A DNA stretch of 64,000 nt from Sporobacter sp038405045 (GCA_038405045.1 JBBZIV010000001.1:496001-560000); one strand, 5' to 3'; positions 16,167 to 25,843 are shown, counted from the first letter of the stretch. Translations and numbers: made by a program. Notes: generated from the sequence alone by a model not told the origin.

Positions 16167-17393
16167 ATGAACAGAGTCGTCGTTACAGGTCTGGGCGCTG
16201 TGACCCCGGTCGGCAATGATATCAAAACGATGTGGGAAAACATCGTTGCGGGTCATCACGGCATCGGCCCGATCACAAAATTTGACTGCACCGACTATAA
16301 AGCCAAGCTTGCCGCCGAGGTCAAGGATTTCGACCCGCTGCTCTATATGGACAAGGGCGACGCCCGCCGCAGTGATTTGTACGCGCAGTACGCCATGGCT
16401 TCGGCATGTCAGGCCGTCGCGGACAGCGGTATCATCGGGCACGTTTCCCCGGAACGCCTGGCCGTTTATTTCAGCTCCGGCATCGGCGGTATCAATACGC
16501 TGACGGAGGAGCAGAACAAGCTGATGGCAGGCGGACCGAGAAAGGTATCGCCCCTCTTTATCCCGATGATGATTTCCAATATAGCGGCCGGCAACATTGC
16601 CATTCGTTTTGGTGCTAAAGGTACCTGCCTGTGCATCGTGACGGCCTGCGCCACCGGCTCCAACTCCATCGGCGAAGCCTTCCGCGCCATTAAGCACGGC
16701 TATGCCGACGCCGCCATTACCGGCGGCAGCGAAGCGGCTGTTATGCCGATTTCAATCGCCGGATTTACGAATATGACGGCGCTCACAACATCTGTTGACC
16801 CGGATGCGGCCTCATTGCCGTTTGACAAGCGCCGCGGCGGCTTCGTCATGGGTGAGGGTGCCGGAACGCTGATTTTGGAGGAATACGAGCACGCCAAGCA
16901 GCGCGGCGCGAAAATCTACGCCGAGGTCGTGGGCTACGGCTCAACGTGTGACGCCCATCATATCACAGCACCCGACCCGCAGGCCGAATCGAGCGCCCGC
17001 GCCATTCGTGACGCGTTTTTGGAAGACGGCCGGGCGTTTGACGGGAAAATATACTTAAACGCGCACGGAACAGGGACGCCGCTAAACGACGCCTCCGAGA
17101 CCGTTGCCGTTAAAAAAGCCTTTGGTGACAGGATCGATGATATCCTTGTCAGCTCCACCAAGTCGATGACGGGTCATATGCTCGGTGCCGCCGGTGCCGT
17201 CGAGGCCATCATCTCTGTCTTGGCGCTCCAAACCGGCATCGTGCCGCCGACAGCCAATCTCCTGGAAAAAGACCCCGCGTGTGATCTTGACTATGTACCG
17301 CTTGAGGCACGCCAAGCCGACCCAACGGCGGCGCTGTCGGTGTCGATCGGTTTCGGTGGTCACAACGCGTGTGTGGCTTTTGCGAAAATTTGA
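16167..17393 (+). CDS. fabF: 3-oxoacyl-ACP synthase II
   Basis: Elongation condensing enzyme, 408 residues. The Cys-His-His triad lies in TACATGSNSIGEA, NAHGTGTPLND and KSMTGHMLGAAG. It is preceded by GACAGGAGAG 6 nt before the ATG. A small inverted repeat CAAGC/GCTTG follows the stop, before accB. Confidence 0.97.
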   Translation: MNRVVVTGLGAVTPVGNDIKTMWENIVAGHHGIGPITKFDCTDYKAKLAAEVKDFDPLLYMDKGDARRSDLYAQYAMASACQAVADSGIIGHVSPERLAVYFSSGIGGINTLTEEQNKLMAGGPRKVSPLFIPMMISNIAAGNIAIRFGAKGTCLCIVTACATGSNSIGEAFRAIKHGYADAAITGGSEAAVMPISIAGFTNMTALTTSVDPDAASLPFDKRRGGFVMGEGAGTLILEEYEHAKQRGAKIYAEVVGYGSTCDAHHITAPDPQAESSARAIRDAFLEDGRAFDGKIYLNAHGTGTPLNDASETVAVKKAFGDRIDDILVSSTKSMTGHMLGAAGAVEAIISVLALQTGIVPPTANLLEKDPACDLDYVPLEARQADPTAALSVSIGFGGHNACVAFAKI

Positions 17394-17460
17394 ACAAGCA
17401 AACGGCTTGCTCATGCATATTATAACAGTGCCGTTACTGACGGCGGATTGGGGCTAAAAA

Positions 17461-17889
17461 ATGGAGTTTAACGATATCAAGCAATTAGCGGCCCTCATGC
17501 GAGATATGGGCCTTGTCACACTCGATTATACCGACGGCGCAGCCAGTATCCGGTTGGAACGCGCCGCAGCCGTTGTGCAGGCAGCGCCTGTTGCCGTTGA
17601 AGTAAAGGCAGCCGAGCCGGTTGCTGCCGCGCCGGATTCAGCCGCCGGGACGTACACCGTGACCTCTCCGATGGTCGGCGTCTTCTATGCCGCGCCCGCG
17701 ACCGACAAGCAGCCGTATGTCTCGCTTGGCGATCATGTCAACGTTGGCGACGTCTTGTGCATCATCGAAGCGATGAAAATGATGAACGAAATTACCGCTG
17801 AAAAAAGCGGCGTGATCACGGAAATCTGCGCCGGGAACAAGCAGATCGTTGAATACGGTCATCCGCTGTTCCGCATCAGTCAGGATTAA
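17461..17889 (+). CDS. accB: Biotin carboxyl carrier protein of acetyl-CoA carboxylase
   Basis: 142-residue BCCP with an N-terminal helical part, an Ala/Val/Pro-rich linker (about residues 38-65) and a C-terminal biotinyl domain with the biotinylated lysine in IIEAMKMMNE. It carries carboxybiotin between AccC and AccA/AccD. Biotinylation would be done by the BirA encoded at 29124-30137. Confidence 0.96.
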   Translation: MEFNDIKQLAALMRDMGLVTLDYTDGAASIRLERAAAVVQAAPVAVEVKAAEPVAAAPDSAAGTYTVTSPMVGVFYAAPATDKQPYVSLGDHVNVGDVLCIIEAMKMMNEITAEKSGVITEICAGNKQIVEYGHPLFRISQD

Positions 17890-17923
17890 TGCCGCGCGGC
17901 GGCATGGCAAAGGAGACGAGAGC

Positions 17924-18340
17924 TTGAATCAAACAGATATCATGAAAATTCTGCCGCACCGCGACAATATGCTGCTTATCGAGACGGCTGAGCTGGTTGA
18001 CGGCAAAGCCCGCGGTACGTATCATGTGCGCGGGGACGAGTGGTTTTTAAAGGGGCATTTTCCTGGAAATCCCGTTGTACCGGGTGTCATTTTGTGCGAG
18101 ATTCTCGCGCAGTCGGCGTGTGTGCTGCTTGCCGACGGCAATGCCGAAGGGGCCATCCCGTATTTTACGGGCATCGACAATGTCCGTTTCAAGTCGCCCG
18201 TCAAGCCGGGCGACACCATTGAGACGGAATGTTTTATCACGAAATCACGTCCGCCGTTTTTCTTTGCCGAGGGGCAGGCCACGGTGGGCGGTAAGCTTTG
18301 CGTCAAGGCGTCGTTTTCCTTTGCCCTCATCAAGCCGTAG
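17924..18340 (+). CDS. fabZ: 3-hydroxyacyl-ACP dehydratase
   Basis: Hot-dog fold dehydratase of FAS II. The active-site His/Glu pair is in LKGHFPGNPVVPGVILCEILAQ (positions within this block), preceded by the ILPHRDNMLLIE start block. The TTG at 17924 lies 9 nt after AAAGGAGA and gives the normal 138-residue length. An ATG further upstream in frame would run through the end of accB, so it is rejected. Confidence 0.94.
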   Translation: MNQTDIMKILPHRDNMLLIETAELVDGKARGTYHVRGDEWFLKGHFPGNPVVPGVILCEILAQSACVLLADGNAEGAIPYFTGIDNVRFKSPVKPGDTIETECFITKSRPPFFFAEGQATVGGKLCVKASFSFALIKP

Positions 18341-18400
18341 CGTGCGAATATCATAAGCCGCGTCGTGTTCATGACACGACAGGCTTTTAGGGGTGACACT

Positions 18401-19720
18401 GTGTTTTCAAAAATTCTGATCGCTAACCGCGGCGAGGTTGCCATCCGCATCATCCGCGCGTGCAAGGAAATGGGTATTTCGACAGTTGCCGTCTACTCGG
18501 TAGCCGACAAAGAATCCCTGCATGTGGCGCTCGCTGACCAAAGCGTCTGCATCGGAGAGGCCTCACCGCTTGACAGCTATTTAAATGCCGAGCGTATCAT
18601 CAGCGCGGCGCTTATCACAAACGCCGAAGCCATTCATCCGGGCTACGGCTTTTTGTCGGAGAGCCCCCGCTTTGCCGAGCTCTGCGCTAAAAACGGCATC
18701 GAGTTTATCGGCCCGTCGGCCGAGGTGATTGCTCTGATGGGCGATAAAGACAAGGCACGGCAGGTAATGAAAAAGGCTGGCGTCCCGATTATTCCGGGCA
18801 CCGATATATTAAATAACGCGCAGGAGGCGCTCGACGCGGCTGAAAAAATCGGCTATCCTGTTTTAATTAAGGCGCGCTCCGGCGGAGGCGGCAAGGGTAT
18901 CCGCATCATTACCGTGCCGGAGGAGATGGAAAACGCCTTTTTAACGGCCTCACATGAGGCGCAGGAGGCGTTCGGCGACGGCGCCGTCTACCTCGAAAAA
19001 CAGATCAAGCCTGCCAAGCATATCGAGATTCAGATCCTTGCCGATGAGACGCACAACACTGTTTGTCTCGCCGAGCGCGAGTGCTCGATTCAGCGCAACA
19101 ACCAAAAGCTCATAGAAGAGTCGCCGTCCCCCGGCGTTAACGACACGCTGCGCGCGGAGATGACGCAGGCGGCCATCAAAGCCGCTAAAACGGTCGGTTA
19201 CTGCAACGCCGGGACGATTGAATTCCTGCTCGATCTAAACGGCAAATTTTATTTTATGGAAATGAACGTCCGGCTGCAGGTTGAACACGCGATCACCGAG
19301 CAGGTCACCGGCATCGATATTGTCAAATGGCAGATCCGCATTGCCGCCGGTGTTCCGCTCGATGTCACGCAGAAGGACATTGTTATAGAGGGCAGTTCGA
19401 TTGAATGCCGCATCAACGCCGCCGCCGTCGGGAAGGTGACGTTTCTGCACATTCCGGGCGGGCCGCGTGTCCGCTTTGACAGCGCCTTATGGACGGGATA
19501 CGTCGTTCCGCCGTTTTATGACTCTCTGTTAGGCAAGCTTATTGTTCACGCCAAGACGCGCGAGGAGGCCATCCGAAAAATGCAGGCGTCCCTGTGTGAG
19601 CTTGTCATTGACGGCGTGCCCAACAACATTGATGAGCAGATATCAATTGTGAGCGACCCGGTCTTTATTCGGGGTGATTACAATACTAATTTTATCAAAG
19701 AACGTGGTGAACGCACATGA
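18401..19720 (+). CDS. accC: Acetyl-CoA carboxylase, biotin carboxylase subunit
   Basis: ATP-grasp biotin carboxylase, 439 residues from a GTG at 18401, preceded by TAGGGGTGA. Typical blocks are KILIANRGEVAIRIIRACKE (start), GYGFLSESPRFAE, the ATP-binding KARSGGGGKGIRI, and FYFMEMNVRLQVEHAITE. It overlaps accD by four bases, so the carboxylase and transferase subunits are coupled. Confidence 0.96.
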   Translation: MFSKILIANRGEVAIRIIRACKEMGISTVAVYSVADKESLHVALADQSVCIGEASPLDSYLNAERIISAALITNAEAIHPGYGFLSESPRFAELCAKNGIEFIGPSAEVIALMGDKDKARQVMKKAGVPIIPGTDILNNAQEALDAAEKIGYPVLIKARSGGGGKGIRIITVPEEMENAFLTASHEAQEAFGDGAVYLEKQIKPAKHIEIQILADETHNTVCLAERECSIQRNNQKLIEESPSPGVNDTLRAEMTQAAIKAAKTVGYCNAGTIEFLLDLNGKFYFMEMNVRLQVEHAITEQVTGIDIVKWQIRIAAGVPLDVTQKDIVIEGSSIECRINAAAVGKVTFLHIPGGPRVRFDSALWTGYVVPPFYDSLLGKLIVHAKTREEAIRKMQASLCELVIDGVPNNIDEQISIVSDPVFIRGDYNTNFIKERGERT

Positions 19721-20568
19721 CGCTGGACGCGTTTTTTAAGAAGCCGAAAAACGAGCTGGAAAAGGGCGGGCGGCTGCCGCCCCGCAAGGCCGAGACGGAG
19801 TATGAGATTTCGGAAAAATGCCCCGCCTGCGGCAATGATATTCCGCTGAGCCTTCTGTGGGAAAACCTGCACGTTTGCCGCTGCGGGCACTGCTTCCGCA
19901 TGAACTCCCGCCAGAGAATCCGCTTTTTAACGGATAAGGACAGCTTCCGCGAGCTGTATGGCGACATGGAAAGCGTCGACCTGCTCAACTTCCCGGGTTA
20001 CAAGGAAAAGCTGGAGAGCATCCGTGTCTCCGCCCGTGAGAAGGAGGCCGTCATCTGCGGCGAAGCGACGGTCGGCCTGAATCCCTGCGCGCTTTTCGTC
20101 ATGGAGCCGTACTTCATGATGGGCAGCATGGGCACTGTCGTGGGTGAGAAAATTACGCGGCTGTTTGAATATGCCACGGAAAAGCGTCTGCCGGTCATTG
20201 GCTGCACCGTCTCCGGCGGGGCACGCATGCAAGAAGGGATTCTCTCGCTCATGCAAATGGCCAAAACGAGCGGCGCCGTGCAGCGGCACAGCGATGCCGG
20301 GCTTTTATATTTGACAATTCTTACAGACCCGACAACGGGCGGCGTCACAGCCAGCTTTGCCATGGAGGGTGATATCATCATGGCCGAGCCGGGTGCGACG
20401 ATCGGCTTTGCCGGGGCGCGGCTCGTTGAGCAGACCGTGCGTAAAAAGCTGCCGGCCGGTTTCCAAAAGGCGGAGACGGTTTTGGAGCATGGCTTTGTGG
20501 ACATGATCGTCCCGCGCGCCGAACAGCGGCGCGTCATATCAACGCTTTTGTCAATGCATAGGGGTTAG
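19717..20568 (+). CDS. accD: Acetyl-CoA carboxylase, carboxyltransferase beta subunit
   Basis: 283 residues with the N-terminal zinc ribbon formed by CPACGNDIP and CRCGHCF (four cysteines), and the crotonase-like carboxyltransferase core with VSGGARMQEGILSLMQMAK and the GGVTASFAMEGDI block. It forms the malonyl-CoA-producing transferase with AccA, encoded 7 nt downstream. Confidence 0.96.
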   Translation: MTLDAFFKKPKNELEKGGRLPPRKAETEYEISEKCPACGNDIPLSLLWENLHVCRCGHCFRMNSRQRIRFLTDKDSFRELYGDMESVDLLNFPGYKEKLESIRVSAREKEAVICGEATVGLNPCALFVMEPYFMMGSMGTVVGEKITRLFEYATEKRLPVIGCTVSGGARMQEGILSLMQMAKTSGAVQRHSDAGLLYLTILTDPTTGGVTASFAMEGDIIMAEPGATIGFAGARLVEQTVRKKLPAGFQKAETVLEHGFVDMIVPRAEQRRVISTLLSMHRG

Positions 20569-20575
20569 GTGTCAT

Positions 20576-21358
20576 ATGAAAACTGCTTATGAATACGTCA
20601 CTGCCGCGCGGTCAAAGGATCGCCCGACAGGCCTTGACTTTATTGATCGGATATTCAACAGCTTCATTGAAATGCACGGTGACCGCCGCTTTGCCGACGA
20701 TCCGGCCATCGTCGGCGGCGTTGCCTTTTTGGAGGGCGCTCCCGTCACGGTGATTGCCTCCGAAAAAGGGCGCGATACGAAAAGCCGCATCAAGCGCAAT
20801 TTCGGTATGGCAAACCCGGAAGGGTACCGCAAAGCGCTGCGTCTGATGAAGCAGGCCGAAAAGTTTCGCCGCCCCGTTGTCTGTTTTGTTGATACGTCCG
20901 GCGCGTACCCCGGCATCGGTGCCGAAGAGCGCGGGCAGGGTCAGGCGATTGCCGAAAACATTATGGAGATGATGGCGCTCCGGGTGCCGGTCTTGTCTGT
21001 CATGATCGGCGAGGGCGGCAGCGGCGGCGCACTCGCCCTCGCCGTTGCCGACGAAGTGTGGATGCTCGAGAATGCGACGTATTCCGTCATCGCGCCGGAG
21101 AGCTGCGCCAATATTTTGTGGCGCGATGTGGATAAGGCGGCCGAGGCGGCCGAGAGTTTGAAGCTCACGGCCAAAGACGCCTTTGAGCTTGGCGTTGTCG
21201 AGCGCATTATCCCCGAACGCGGCGGCGATACCGACCGCCTGTTTGCCTCGCTCGCCGGTGACATTGGTGCCTGGATCAAAAAAATGCAGCTTGTCGGCCA
21301 GGAAGAGCTGACAAATAACCGGTATAACAGATTCAGAAGAATCGGCTCAGGACGATAG
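20576..21358 (+). CDS. accA: Acetyl-CoA carboxylase, carboxyltransferase alpha subunit
   Basis: 260 residues, the short form common in Firmicutes. Core motifs include HGDRRFADDPAIVGG, RNFGMANPEGYRKALRLM, DTSGAYPGIGAEERGQ and GEGGSGGALALAVAD. It is the last acc gene; degV follows after 29 nt without a clear terminator. Confidence 0.96.
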   Translation: MKTAYEYVTAARSKDRPTGLDFIDRIFNSFIEMHGDRRFADDPAIVGGVAFLEGAPVTVIASEKGRDTKSRIKRNFGMANPEGYRKALRLMKQAEKFRRPVVCFVDTSGAYPGIGAEERGQGQAIAENIMEMMALRVPVLSVMIGEGGSGGALALAVADEVWMLENATYSVIAPESCANILWRDVDKAAEAAESLKLTAKDAFELGVVERIIPERGGDTDRLFASLAGDIGAWIKKMQLVGQEELTNNRYNRFRRIGSGR

Positions 21359-21387
21359 CAGCCGCCGATTGGAAGAGGAGGGAGCCC

Positions 21388-22230
21388 ATGAGGATCAAAA
21401 TCACGTCGGACAGTACCTGCGATCTCTCCCAAGAACTGCTTGACCGTTATGATATTTCCGTCATTCCGCTCACGATTCTGAAAAACGGAAAATCTTACCG
21501 CGACGGCGTCGATATCACCCCGGCAGACATCTTCCGTTATGTTGAGCAAACGGGCGACTTTTGTACAACGGCTGCCGTCAACACCTTTGATTACATCCGC
21601 TTTTTTGATGCGTTTTCCGCCAAATACGACGCCGTGATTCACTTAAGCCTTGGAGCATCGTTTTCAATGTGTTATGTGAATGCCAGTGCCGCGGCGAAGG
21701 TGCACAATAACGTTTTCGCCTTCGATACGAAAAATCTTTCAACAGGGCAGGGCCACGTCGTTATTGAAGCGGCGAAAATGGCTGAAGATGGCCTCGACGC
21801 GGCAGAGATTCTTGAAAAGCTAAGCGCGCTTGTTGACCGCGTGGAGGCGAGCTTCCTCATCGACCGGCTTGATTACATATTCAAGGGCGGGCGCTGCTCG
21901 CTGGCAACGGCGCTCGGCGCAAACATCCTCCATCTGCGCACCTGTGTTGAAATCATCGGCGGTAAAATGATGGTTACCAAAAAATATCGCGGCCCGTTTG
22001 AAAGCTGCGTCGGCACGTACGTCCGAGACAAGCTTGAGGGCCAGAACGATATTGTGACGGAGCGCCTGTTTATCACGCACCCGGAAGCGACGCCCGAGGC
22101 CGTTCAAGGTGCGAGAGAGGCCGTTGCCCGGTACGCTCATTTTGACGAGGTGCTTGAAACACGCGCTGGCTGCGCTGTCTCCTGTCACTGCGGCCCGAAA
22201 ACGCTGGGGATTTTGTTTATCAGAAAATAA
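21388..22230 (+). CDS. DegV family fatty-acid-binding protein (FakB-like)
   Basis: 280-residue DegV protein starting with MRIKITSDSTCDLSQELLD, with the SLGASFSMCYVNA and FDTKNLSTGQGHVVIEAAKM blocks that line the fatty-acid site and the FLIDRLDYIFKGGRCS stretch. DegV proteins bind a fatty acid and present it to the kinase FakA to make acyl phosphate. Its position 29 nt after accA, co-directional with the fab/acc operon, supports a role in exogenous fatty-acid use. No fakA lies in the window. Confidence 0.88.
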   Translation: MRIKITSDSTCDLSQELLDRYDISVIPLTILKNGKSYRDGVDITPADIFRYVEQTGDFCTTAAVNTFDYIRFFDAFSAKYDAVIHLSLGASFSMCYVNASAAAKVHNNVFAFDTKNLSTGQGHVVIEAAKMAEDGLDAAEILEKLSALVDRVEASFLIDRLDYIFKGGRCSLATALGANILHLRTCVEIIGGKMMVTKKYRGPFESCVGTYVRDKLEGQNDIVTERLFITHPEATPEAVQGAREAVARYAHFDEVLETRAGCAVSCHCGPKTLGILFIRK

Positions 22231-22233
22231 ATA

Positions 22234-22297
22234 AAAAGCTGTTATTCCGGATATGCTGAGTTAACGCAGATTTAACATAGCCGCGATAACAGCTTTT
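22234..22297 (+). promoter_or_regulatory. Hairpin enclosing a possible PhoP box, upstream of pstB
   Basis: Arms AAAAGCTGTTAT / ATAACAGCTTTT flank a 40-nt interior and end in a T-rich stretch, so it can terminate the fab/acc/degV transcript. The interior contains TTAACG-CAGAT-TTAACA (22261-22277), two direct repeats with 5-nt spacing that fit the Gram-positive PhoP box pattern. The genes that follow, pstB-phoU, are classic Pho-regulon members. Confidence 0.45.
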
Positions 22298-22378
22298 ACT
22301 TTTGTGTCGTTTAATAAAATAACGCATGGCTGTCTCCCTTTGGACAGGATGATAAATTAAAAGACGGCGAGGGTCTTT

Positions 22379-23128
22379 ATGGATAAAATAACCGTCCGGT
22401 CGCTGGACCTTTTTTACAGCGGCTTTCAGGCGCTGAAGGATGTAAATCTGACTATTCCGGCCGGGGAGATAACGGCGTTTATCGGCCCTTCCGGCTGCGG
22501 GAAGTCAACACTTTTGAAGACGCTCAACAGGATGAATGACCTTGTCGAAGGCTGCCGTATCACGGGGGAAGTTCTGCTTGACGGACAAAACATTTACGGC
22601 ACAATGGATTTGGGCCTGCTTCGTAAGCGCGTTGGCATGGTGTTTCAAAAACCGAATCCTTTTCCCATGAGCATTTACGACAATGTCGCCTATGGGCCCA
22701 GAGTTCACGGCGTTCGGGGCAAGGCCGTGCTGGATGACCTTGTCGAGCGATCCCTCAAGGGTGCCGCCATCTGGGATGAGGTGAAAGACAGGCTCAAAAA
22801 AAACGCGCTTGGCCTCTCCGGCGGGCAGCAGCAGCGGCTTTGCATCGCCCGGGCGCTTGCCGTCGTGCCGGACGTTCTCCTGATGGATGAGCCGACGAGC
22901 GCGCTGGACCCGATCTCTACCTCGAAAATTGAAGAGCTCATTTTAGAGCTTAAAGAGCATTATACCATCATCATCGTCACGCATAATATGCAGCAGGCCG
23001 CGCGCATTTCGGATAAAACGGCCTTTTTTCTGCTGGGCGAAATCGTTGAATTCGGCAATACGGAATCACTCTTTTCCGTTCCGAAGGATAAACGGACGGA
23101 GGACTACATAACGGGGAGGTTTGGCTGA
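22379..23128 (+). CDS. pstB: Phosphate ABC transporter ATP-binding protein
   Basis: 249-residue ABC ATPase with Walker [11 protein letters not shown]-loop [20 protein letters not shown] (PstB-specific NPFPMSI), signature [15 protein letters not shown] and Walker [16 protein letters not shown]. It powers the PstSCA phosphate importer, but pstS, pstC and pstA are not here. The stop overlaps the phoU start (ATGA-type coupling). Confidence 0.94.
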   Translation: MDKITVRSLDLFYSGFQALKDVNLTIPAGEITAFIGPSGCGKSTLLKTLNRMNDLVEGCRITGEVLLDGQNIYGTMDLGLLRKRVGMVFQKPNPFPMSIYDNVAYGPRVHGVRGKAVLDDLVERSLKGAAIWDEVKDRLKKNALGLSGGQQQRLCIARALAVVPDVLLMDEPTSALDPISTSKIEELILELKEHYTIIIVTHNMQQAARISDKTAFFLLGEIVEFGNTESLFSVPKDKRTEDYITGRFG

Positions 23129-23784
23129 TGAGAACACGCTTTGAAGAGCAGCTTGATCGGCTCAATCACGAGCTTGTTGATATGGGGGCCTTGTGTAAGG
23201 AGGCGATATCCTCCTGCGCCAAGGCGCTGACAGAAGGAACGGAATTTTTCAGAGAGAGCGCCAAAACCGCCGAGCGCGGCATCGATCAGAAAGAGCGCGA
23301 AATCGAGAACATGTGCCTCCGGCTGCTCCTGCAGCAGCAGCCCGTGGCGCGAGACCTGCGCCTCATTTCCGCCGCTATGAAAATGATCTCCGATATGGAA
23401 CGTATCGGAGATCAGGCTTACGATATTGCGGAAATCACATCATACGTCTCCGGTGAGGGCGCGCTGATTGAAAAGCTGCATCTTGCCGACATGGCGCATG
23501 CCACAACCGAAATGGTGGCCGACGCCGTCTCCGCCTTCGTCAAAAAGGATATTGCGCTGGCCCGTTCCGTCGTCGATTACGACGACATTGTCGACGACCA
23601 ATTCCGGGCGATTAAGGAAGAGCTTATTGATTTAATATCCGGCGGCGACAAGCGGGGCGAACTCTTTCTCGATCTTCTCATGATCGCCAAGTATTTTGAA
23701 CGCATCGGCGACCATGCCGTCAACGTTGCCGAATGGGTCGAATACTCCATCACCGGCAGCCACCCGAAGCTCGGCGGCATCTGA
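23128..23784 (+). CDS. phoU: Phosphate signalling regulator PhoU
   Basis: 218-residue all-helical protein with two PhoU repeats, each holding the E/D-rich metal-binding pattern (DMERIGDQAYDIAEI in the first, YFERIGDHAVNVAEW in the second). PhoU links the Pst transporter with the PhoR kinase and represses phosphate uptake when phosphate is ample. It is coupled to pstB. Confidence 0.94.
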   Translation: MRTRFEEQLDRLNHELVDMGALCKEAISSCAKALTEGTEFFRESAKTAERGIDQKEREIENMCLRLLLQQQPVARDLRLISAAMKMISDMERIGDQAYDIAEITSYVSGEGALIEKLHLADMAHATTEMVADAVSAFVKKDIALARSVVDYDDIVDDQFRAIKEELIDLISGGDKRGELFLDLLMIAKYFERIGDHAVNVAEWVEYSITGSHPKLGGI

Positions 23785-23851
23785 CCGAACTCTGCATAAC
23801 GCCGCGCGGCATCGGGAAAGCTGTCACAAAGCAGTCATTTGAGATTGACAG

Positions 23852-23880
23852 TTGACAGAAATTTTCGTATATCATATAAT
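23852..23880 (+). promoter_or_regulatory. Sigma-A promoter of the aspS T-box transcript
   Basis: TTGACA (23852-23857), a 17-nt spacer and TATAAT (23875-23880), a near-consensus promoter just before the T-box leader. Confidence 0.85.
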
Positions 23881-23883
23881 ATC

Positions 23884-24095
23884 GGCGAAGACGCCGCTTT
23901 GATGGAAAGTCCGACAGAGAACTCGCGCCACCGACTGAGAGCGCGATGCGGATGAGTAGTAAGCTGGAGAACACTTCGATGAGACCGGAAACTGAATAGA
24001 AAGTGGACGCGGCCTGCCGCGTCAATGCGGGTGGCACCGCGGGCAGCGATTGCTGCTCGTCCCGGGAATTATGCTGATAATTTCCGGGCTTTTTT
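23884..24095 (+). ncRNA. T-box leader controlling aspS
   Basis: This fills the 331-nt gap before aspS. The T-box sequence GGGTGGCACCGCGGG (24029-24043) is exact at its TGGCACCGC core, and is followed by a terminator with arms CCCGGGAATTAT / ATAATTTCCGGG (24061-24088, one G-U pair) and TTTTTT. Stem I starts around 23884 and contains an AGAGA motif. The likely specifier codon is GAC (Asp, 23933-23935), matching the downstream aspartyl-tRNA synthetase. Uncharged tRNA-Asp would pair with the leader and favour antitermination. Confidence 0.92.
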
Positions 24096-24115
24096 GCATT
24101 TTAGGAGGGCTTTTC

Positions 24116-25843
24116 ATGTACAGAACACATTCCTGCAGCGCGCTGCGACAGGAGCATATCGGCCAGGCCGTCACACTCGCCGGGTGGGTTGACACGATCC
24201 GCGACCATGGCGGCGTTAAATTCCTTGACCTGCGGGACGAGACGGGCGTTACACAAATCGTCATCCACGATGACGCGCTTTTGGACGGGGTCAATCGTGA
24301 AGCGGTCGTCGCCGTCGCCGGATCGGTGCGCGCGCGTGACAGCGAAACCGTCAATGAAAAGCTGCTGACCGGCACCGTTGAGCTGGCCGCCGAGCGGCTG
24401 ACGCTTTTGGGCACTTGCAAGAACGCCCTGCCGTTTGATATCCGTGATTCCGTTTCAACGCGCGAAGAGGTTCGGCTGAAATACCGCTTCCTCGACCTGC
24501 GCAACCCGGTTATTCACCAGAACATCGTCCTACGCGCGAAAATATTGAGCTTTTTGAGACGTCGGATGGAAGAGCTGGGCTTTTTGGAGATTCAAACGCC
24601 GATTTTAACGGCGTCGTCGCCGGAGGGCGCGCGGGATTATCTTGTGCCGAGCCGCAAGCACAAGGGGAAGTTTTACGCCTTGCCGCAGGCGCCGCAGCAG
24701 TTTAAGCAAATGCTGATGGTGTCCGGCTTTGATAAGTATTTTCAGCTGGCGCCCTGCTTCCGTGACGAAGATGCCAGAGGCGACCGCTCGCCGGGCGAGT
24801 TTTACCAGCTCGACTTTGAGATGGCCTTTGCCGAACAGGAAGACGTGCTCACCGTCGCTGAGACGGTGCTGGCAGACACGTTTCATCAGTTCACCGACAA
24901 AGATGTGACGCCGACGCCGTTTCCGCGCATCACGTTTCAGGAGGCCATGCTGCGCTATGGCACCGACAAGCCGGATCTGCGCAATCCGCTCGTCATCTGC
25001 GACTTGACAGACTTTTTTGCGGACGTTGAATTTGCCGCGTTTAAAAACAGGCCCGTCCGCGGCATCGTGGCCGACTGCGCCGCCTGCACCCGCAGTTTTT
25101 TTGAAAATTCACTCAAATACGCTCAGTCCATCGGCATGAAGGGGCTTGGTTATATCACGCTGACCGGCGGCGCTTTCAAAGGCCCGATTGAAAAGTTTTT
25201 AAGCGACGAGCAGAAGGCGTATCTGACGGCGCACTGTGCGATAAAAGAGGGACAGACGCTGTTTTTCATTTGTGACGCTCTCGAAAACGTCAATAAATTT
25301 GCCGGGCTCATCCGAACATGGCTTGGCGAAACACTTGGCATCGTCCGAAAGGACGCGTTTGAATTCTGCTTCATCGTTGATTTTCCGATGTACGAGCGCG
25401 ACGCCGAGACGAATCAAATCGCGTTTACACACAACCCGTTTTCCATGCCGCAGGGCGGGCTTAATGCGCTTGAGACGAAAAATCCGCTGGACGTTCTCGC
25501 CCATCAGTACGACGTTGTCTGTAACGGCGTCGAGCTTTCCTCCGGCGCAGTGCGCAACCATTCGCCGGAAGTTATGAAAAAGGCGTTTGAAATTGCCGGG
25601 TATTCGGAGGCGGAGCTGGAGCAGCGCTTCGGCGCCCTCTACACAGCCTTCCAATATGGCGCGCCGCCGCACGCGGGCATGGCCCCCGGCGTTGACCGCA
25701 TGGTGATGCTGATCGCCGGTGAAGAGACGATCCGGGACGTCATAGCCTTCCCCTTAAACGGCAACGCGCAGGACCTCCTGATGGGCGCACCCTGCGAAGT
25801 CACAGAGCATCAGCTAAGGGACGTGCATATCAAGATACGTTAA
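24116..25843 (+). CDS. aspS: Aspartate-tRNA ligase
   Basis: Class II synthetase of the bacterial AspRS type, 575 residues. It has the N-terminal OB-fold anticodon-binding domain (GWVDTIRDHGGVKFLDLRD region), motif 2 CFRDEDARGDRSPGEFYQLD, the inserted GAD domain in the middle and motif 3 GMAPGVDRMVML. ATG at 24116 follows TTAGGAGGG, downstream of the T-box terminator. The gatCAB genes follow immediately, so the enzyme may supply Asp-tRNA-Asn for amidation if no AsnRS exists (inference). Confidence 0.96.
   Translation: MYRTHSCSALRQEHIGQAVTLAGWVDTIRDHGGVKFLDLRDETGVTQIVIHDDALLDGVNREAVVAVAGSVRARDSETVNEKLLTGTVELAAERLTLLGTCKNALPFDIRDSVSTREEVRLKYRFLDLRNPVIHQNIVLRAKILSFLRRRMEELGFLEIQTPILTASSPEGARDYLVPSRKHKGKFYALPQAPQQFKQMLMVSGFDKYFQLAPCFRDEDARGDRSPGEFYQLDFEMAFAEQEDVLTVAETVLADTFHQFTDKDVTPTPFPRITFQEAMLRYGTDKPDLRNPLVICDLTDFFADVEFAAFKNRPVRGIVADCAACTRSFFENSLKYAQSIGMKGLGYITLTGGAFKGPIEKFLSDEQKAYLTAHCAIKEGQTLFFICDALENVNKFAGLIRTWLGETLGIVRKDAFEFCFIVDFPMYERDAETNQIAFTHNPFSMPQGGLNALETKNPLDVLAHQYDVVCNGVELSSGAVRNHSPEVMKKAFEIAGYSEAELEQRFGALYTAFQYGAPPHAGMAPGVDRMVMLIAGEETIRDVIAFPLNGNAQDLLMGAPCEVTEHQLRDVHIKIR

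Noticed and set aside
15570..16697. Long minus-strand open frame opposite fabG-fabF (375 codons)
   Set aside because: It mirrors two certain genes, has no family resemblance or ribosome site, and arises from GC-biased third positions.
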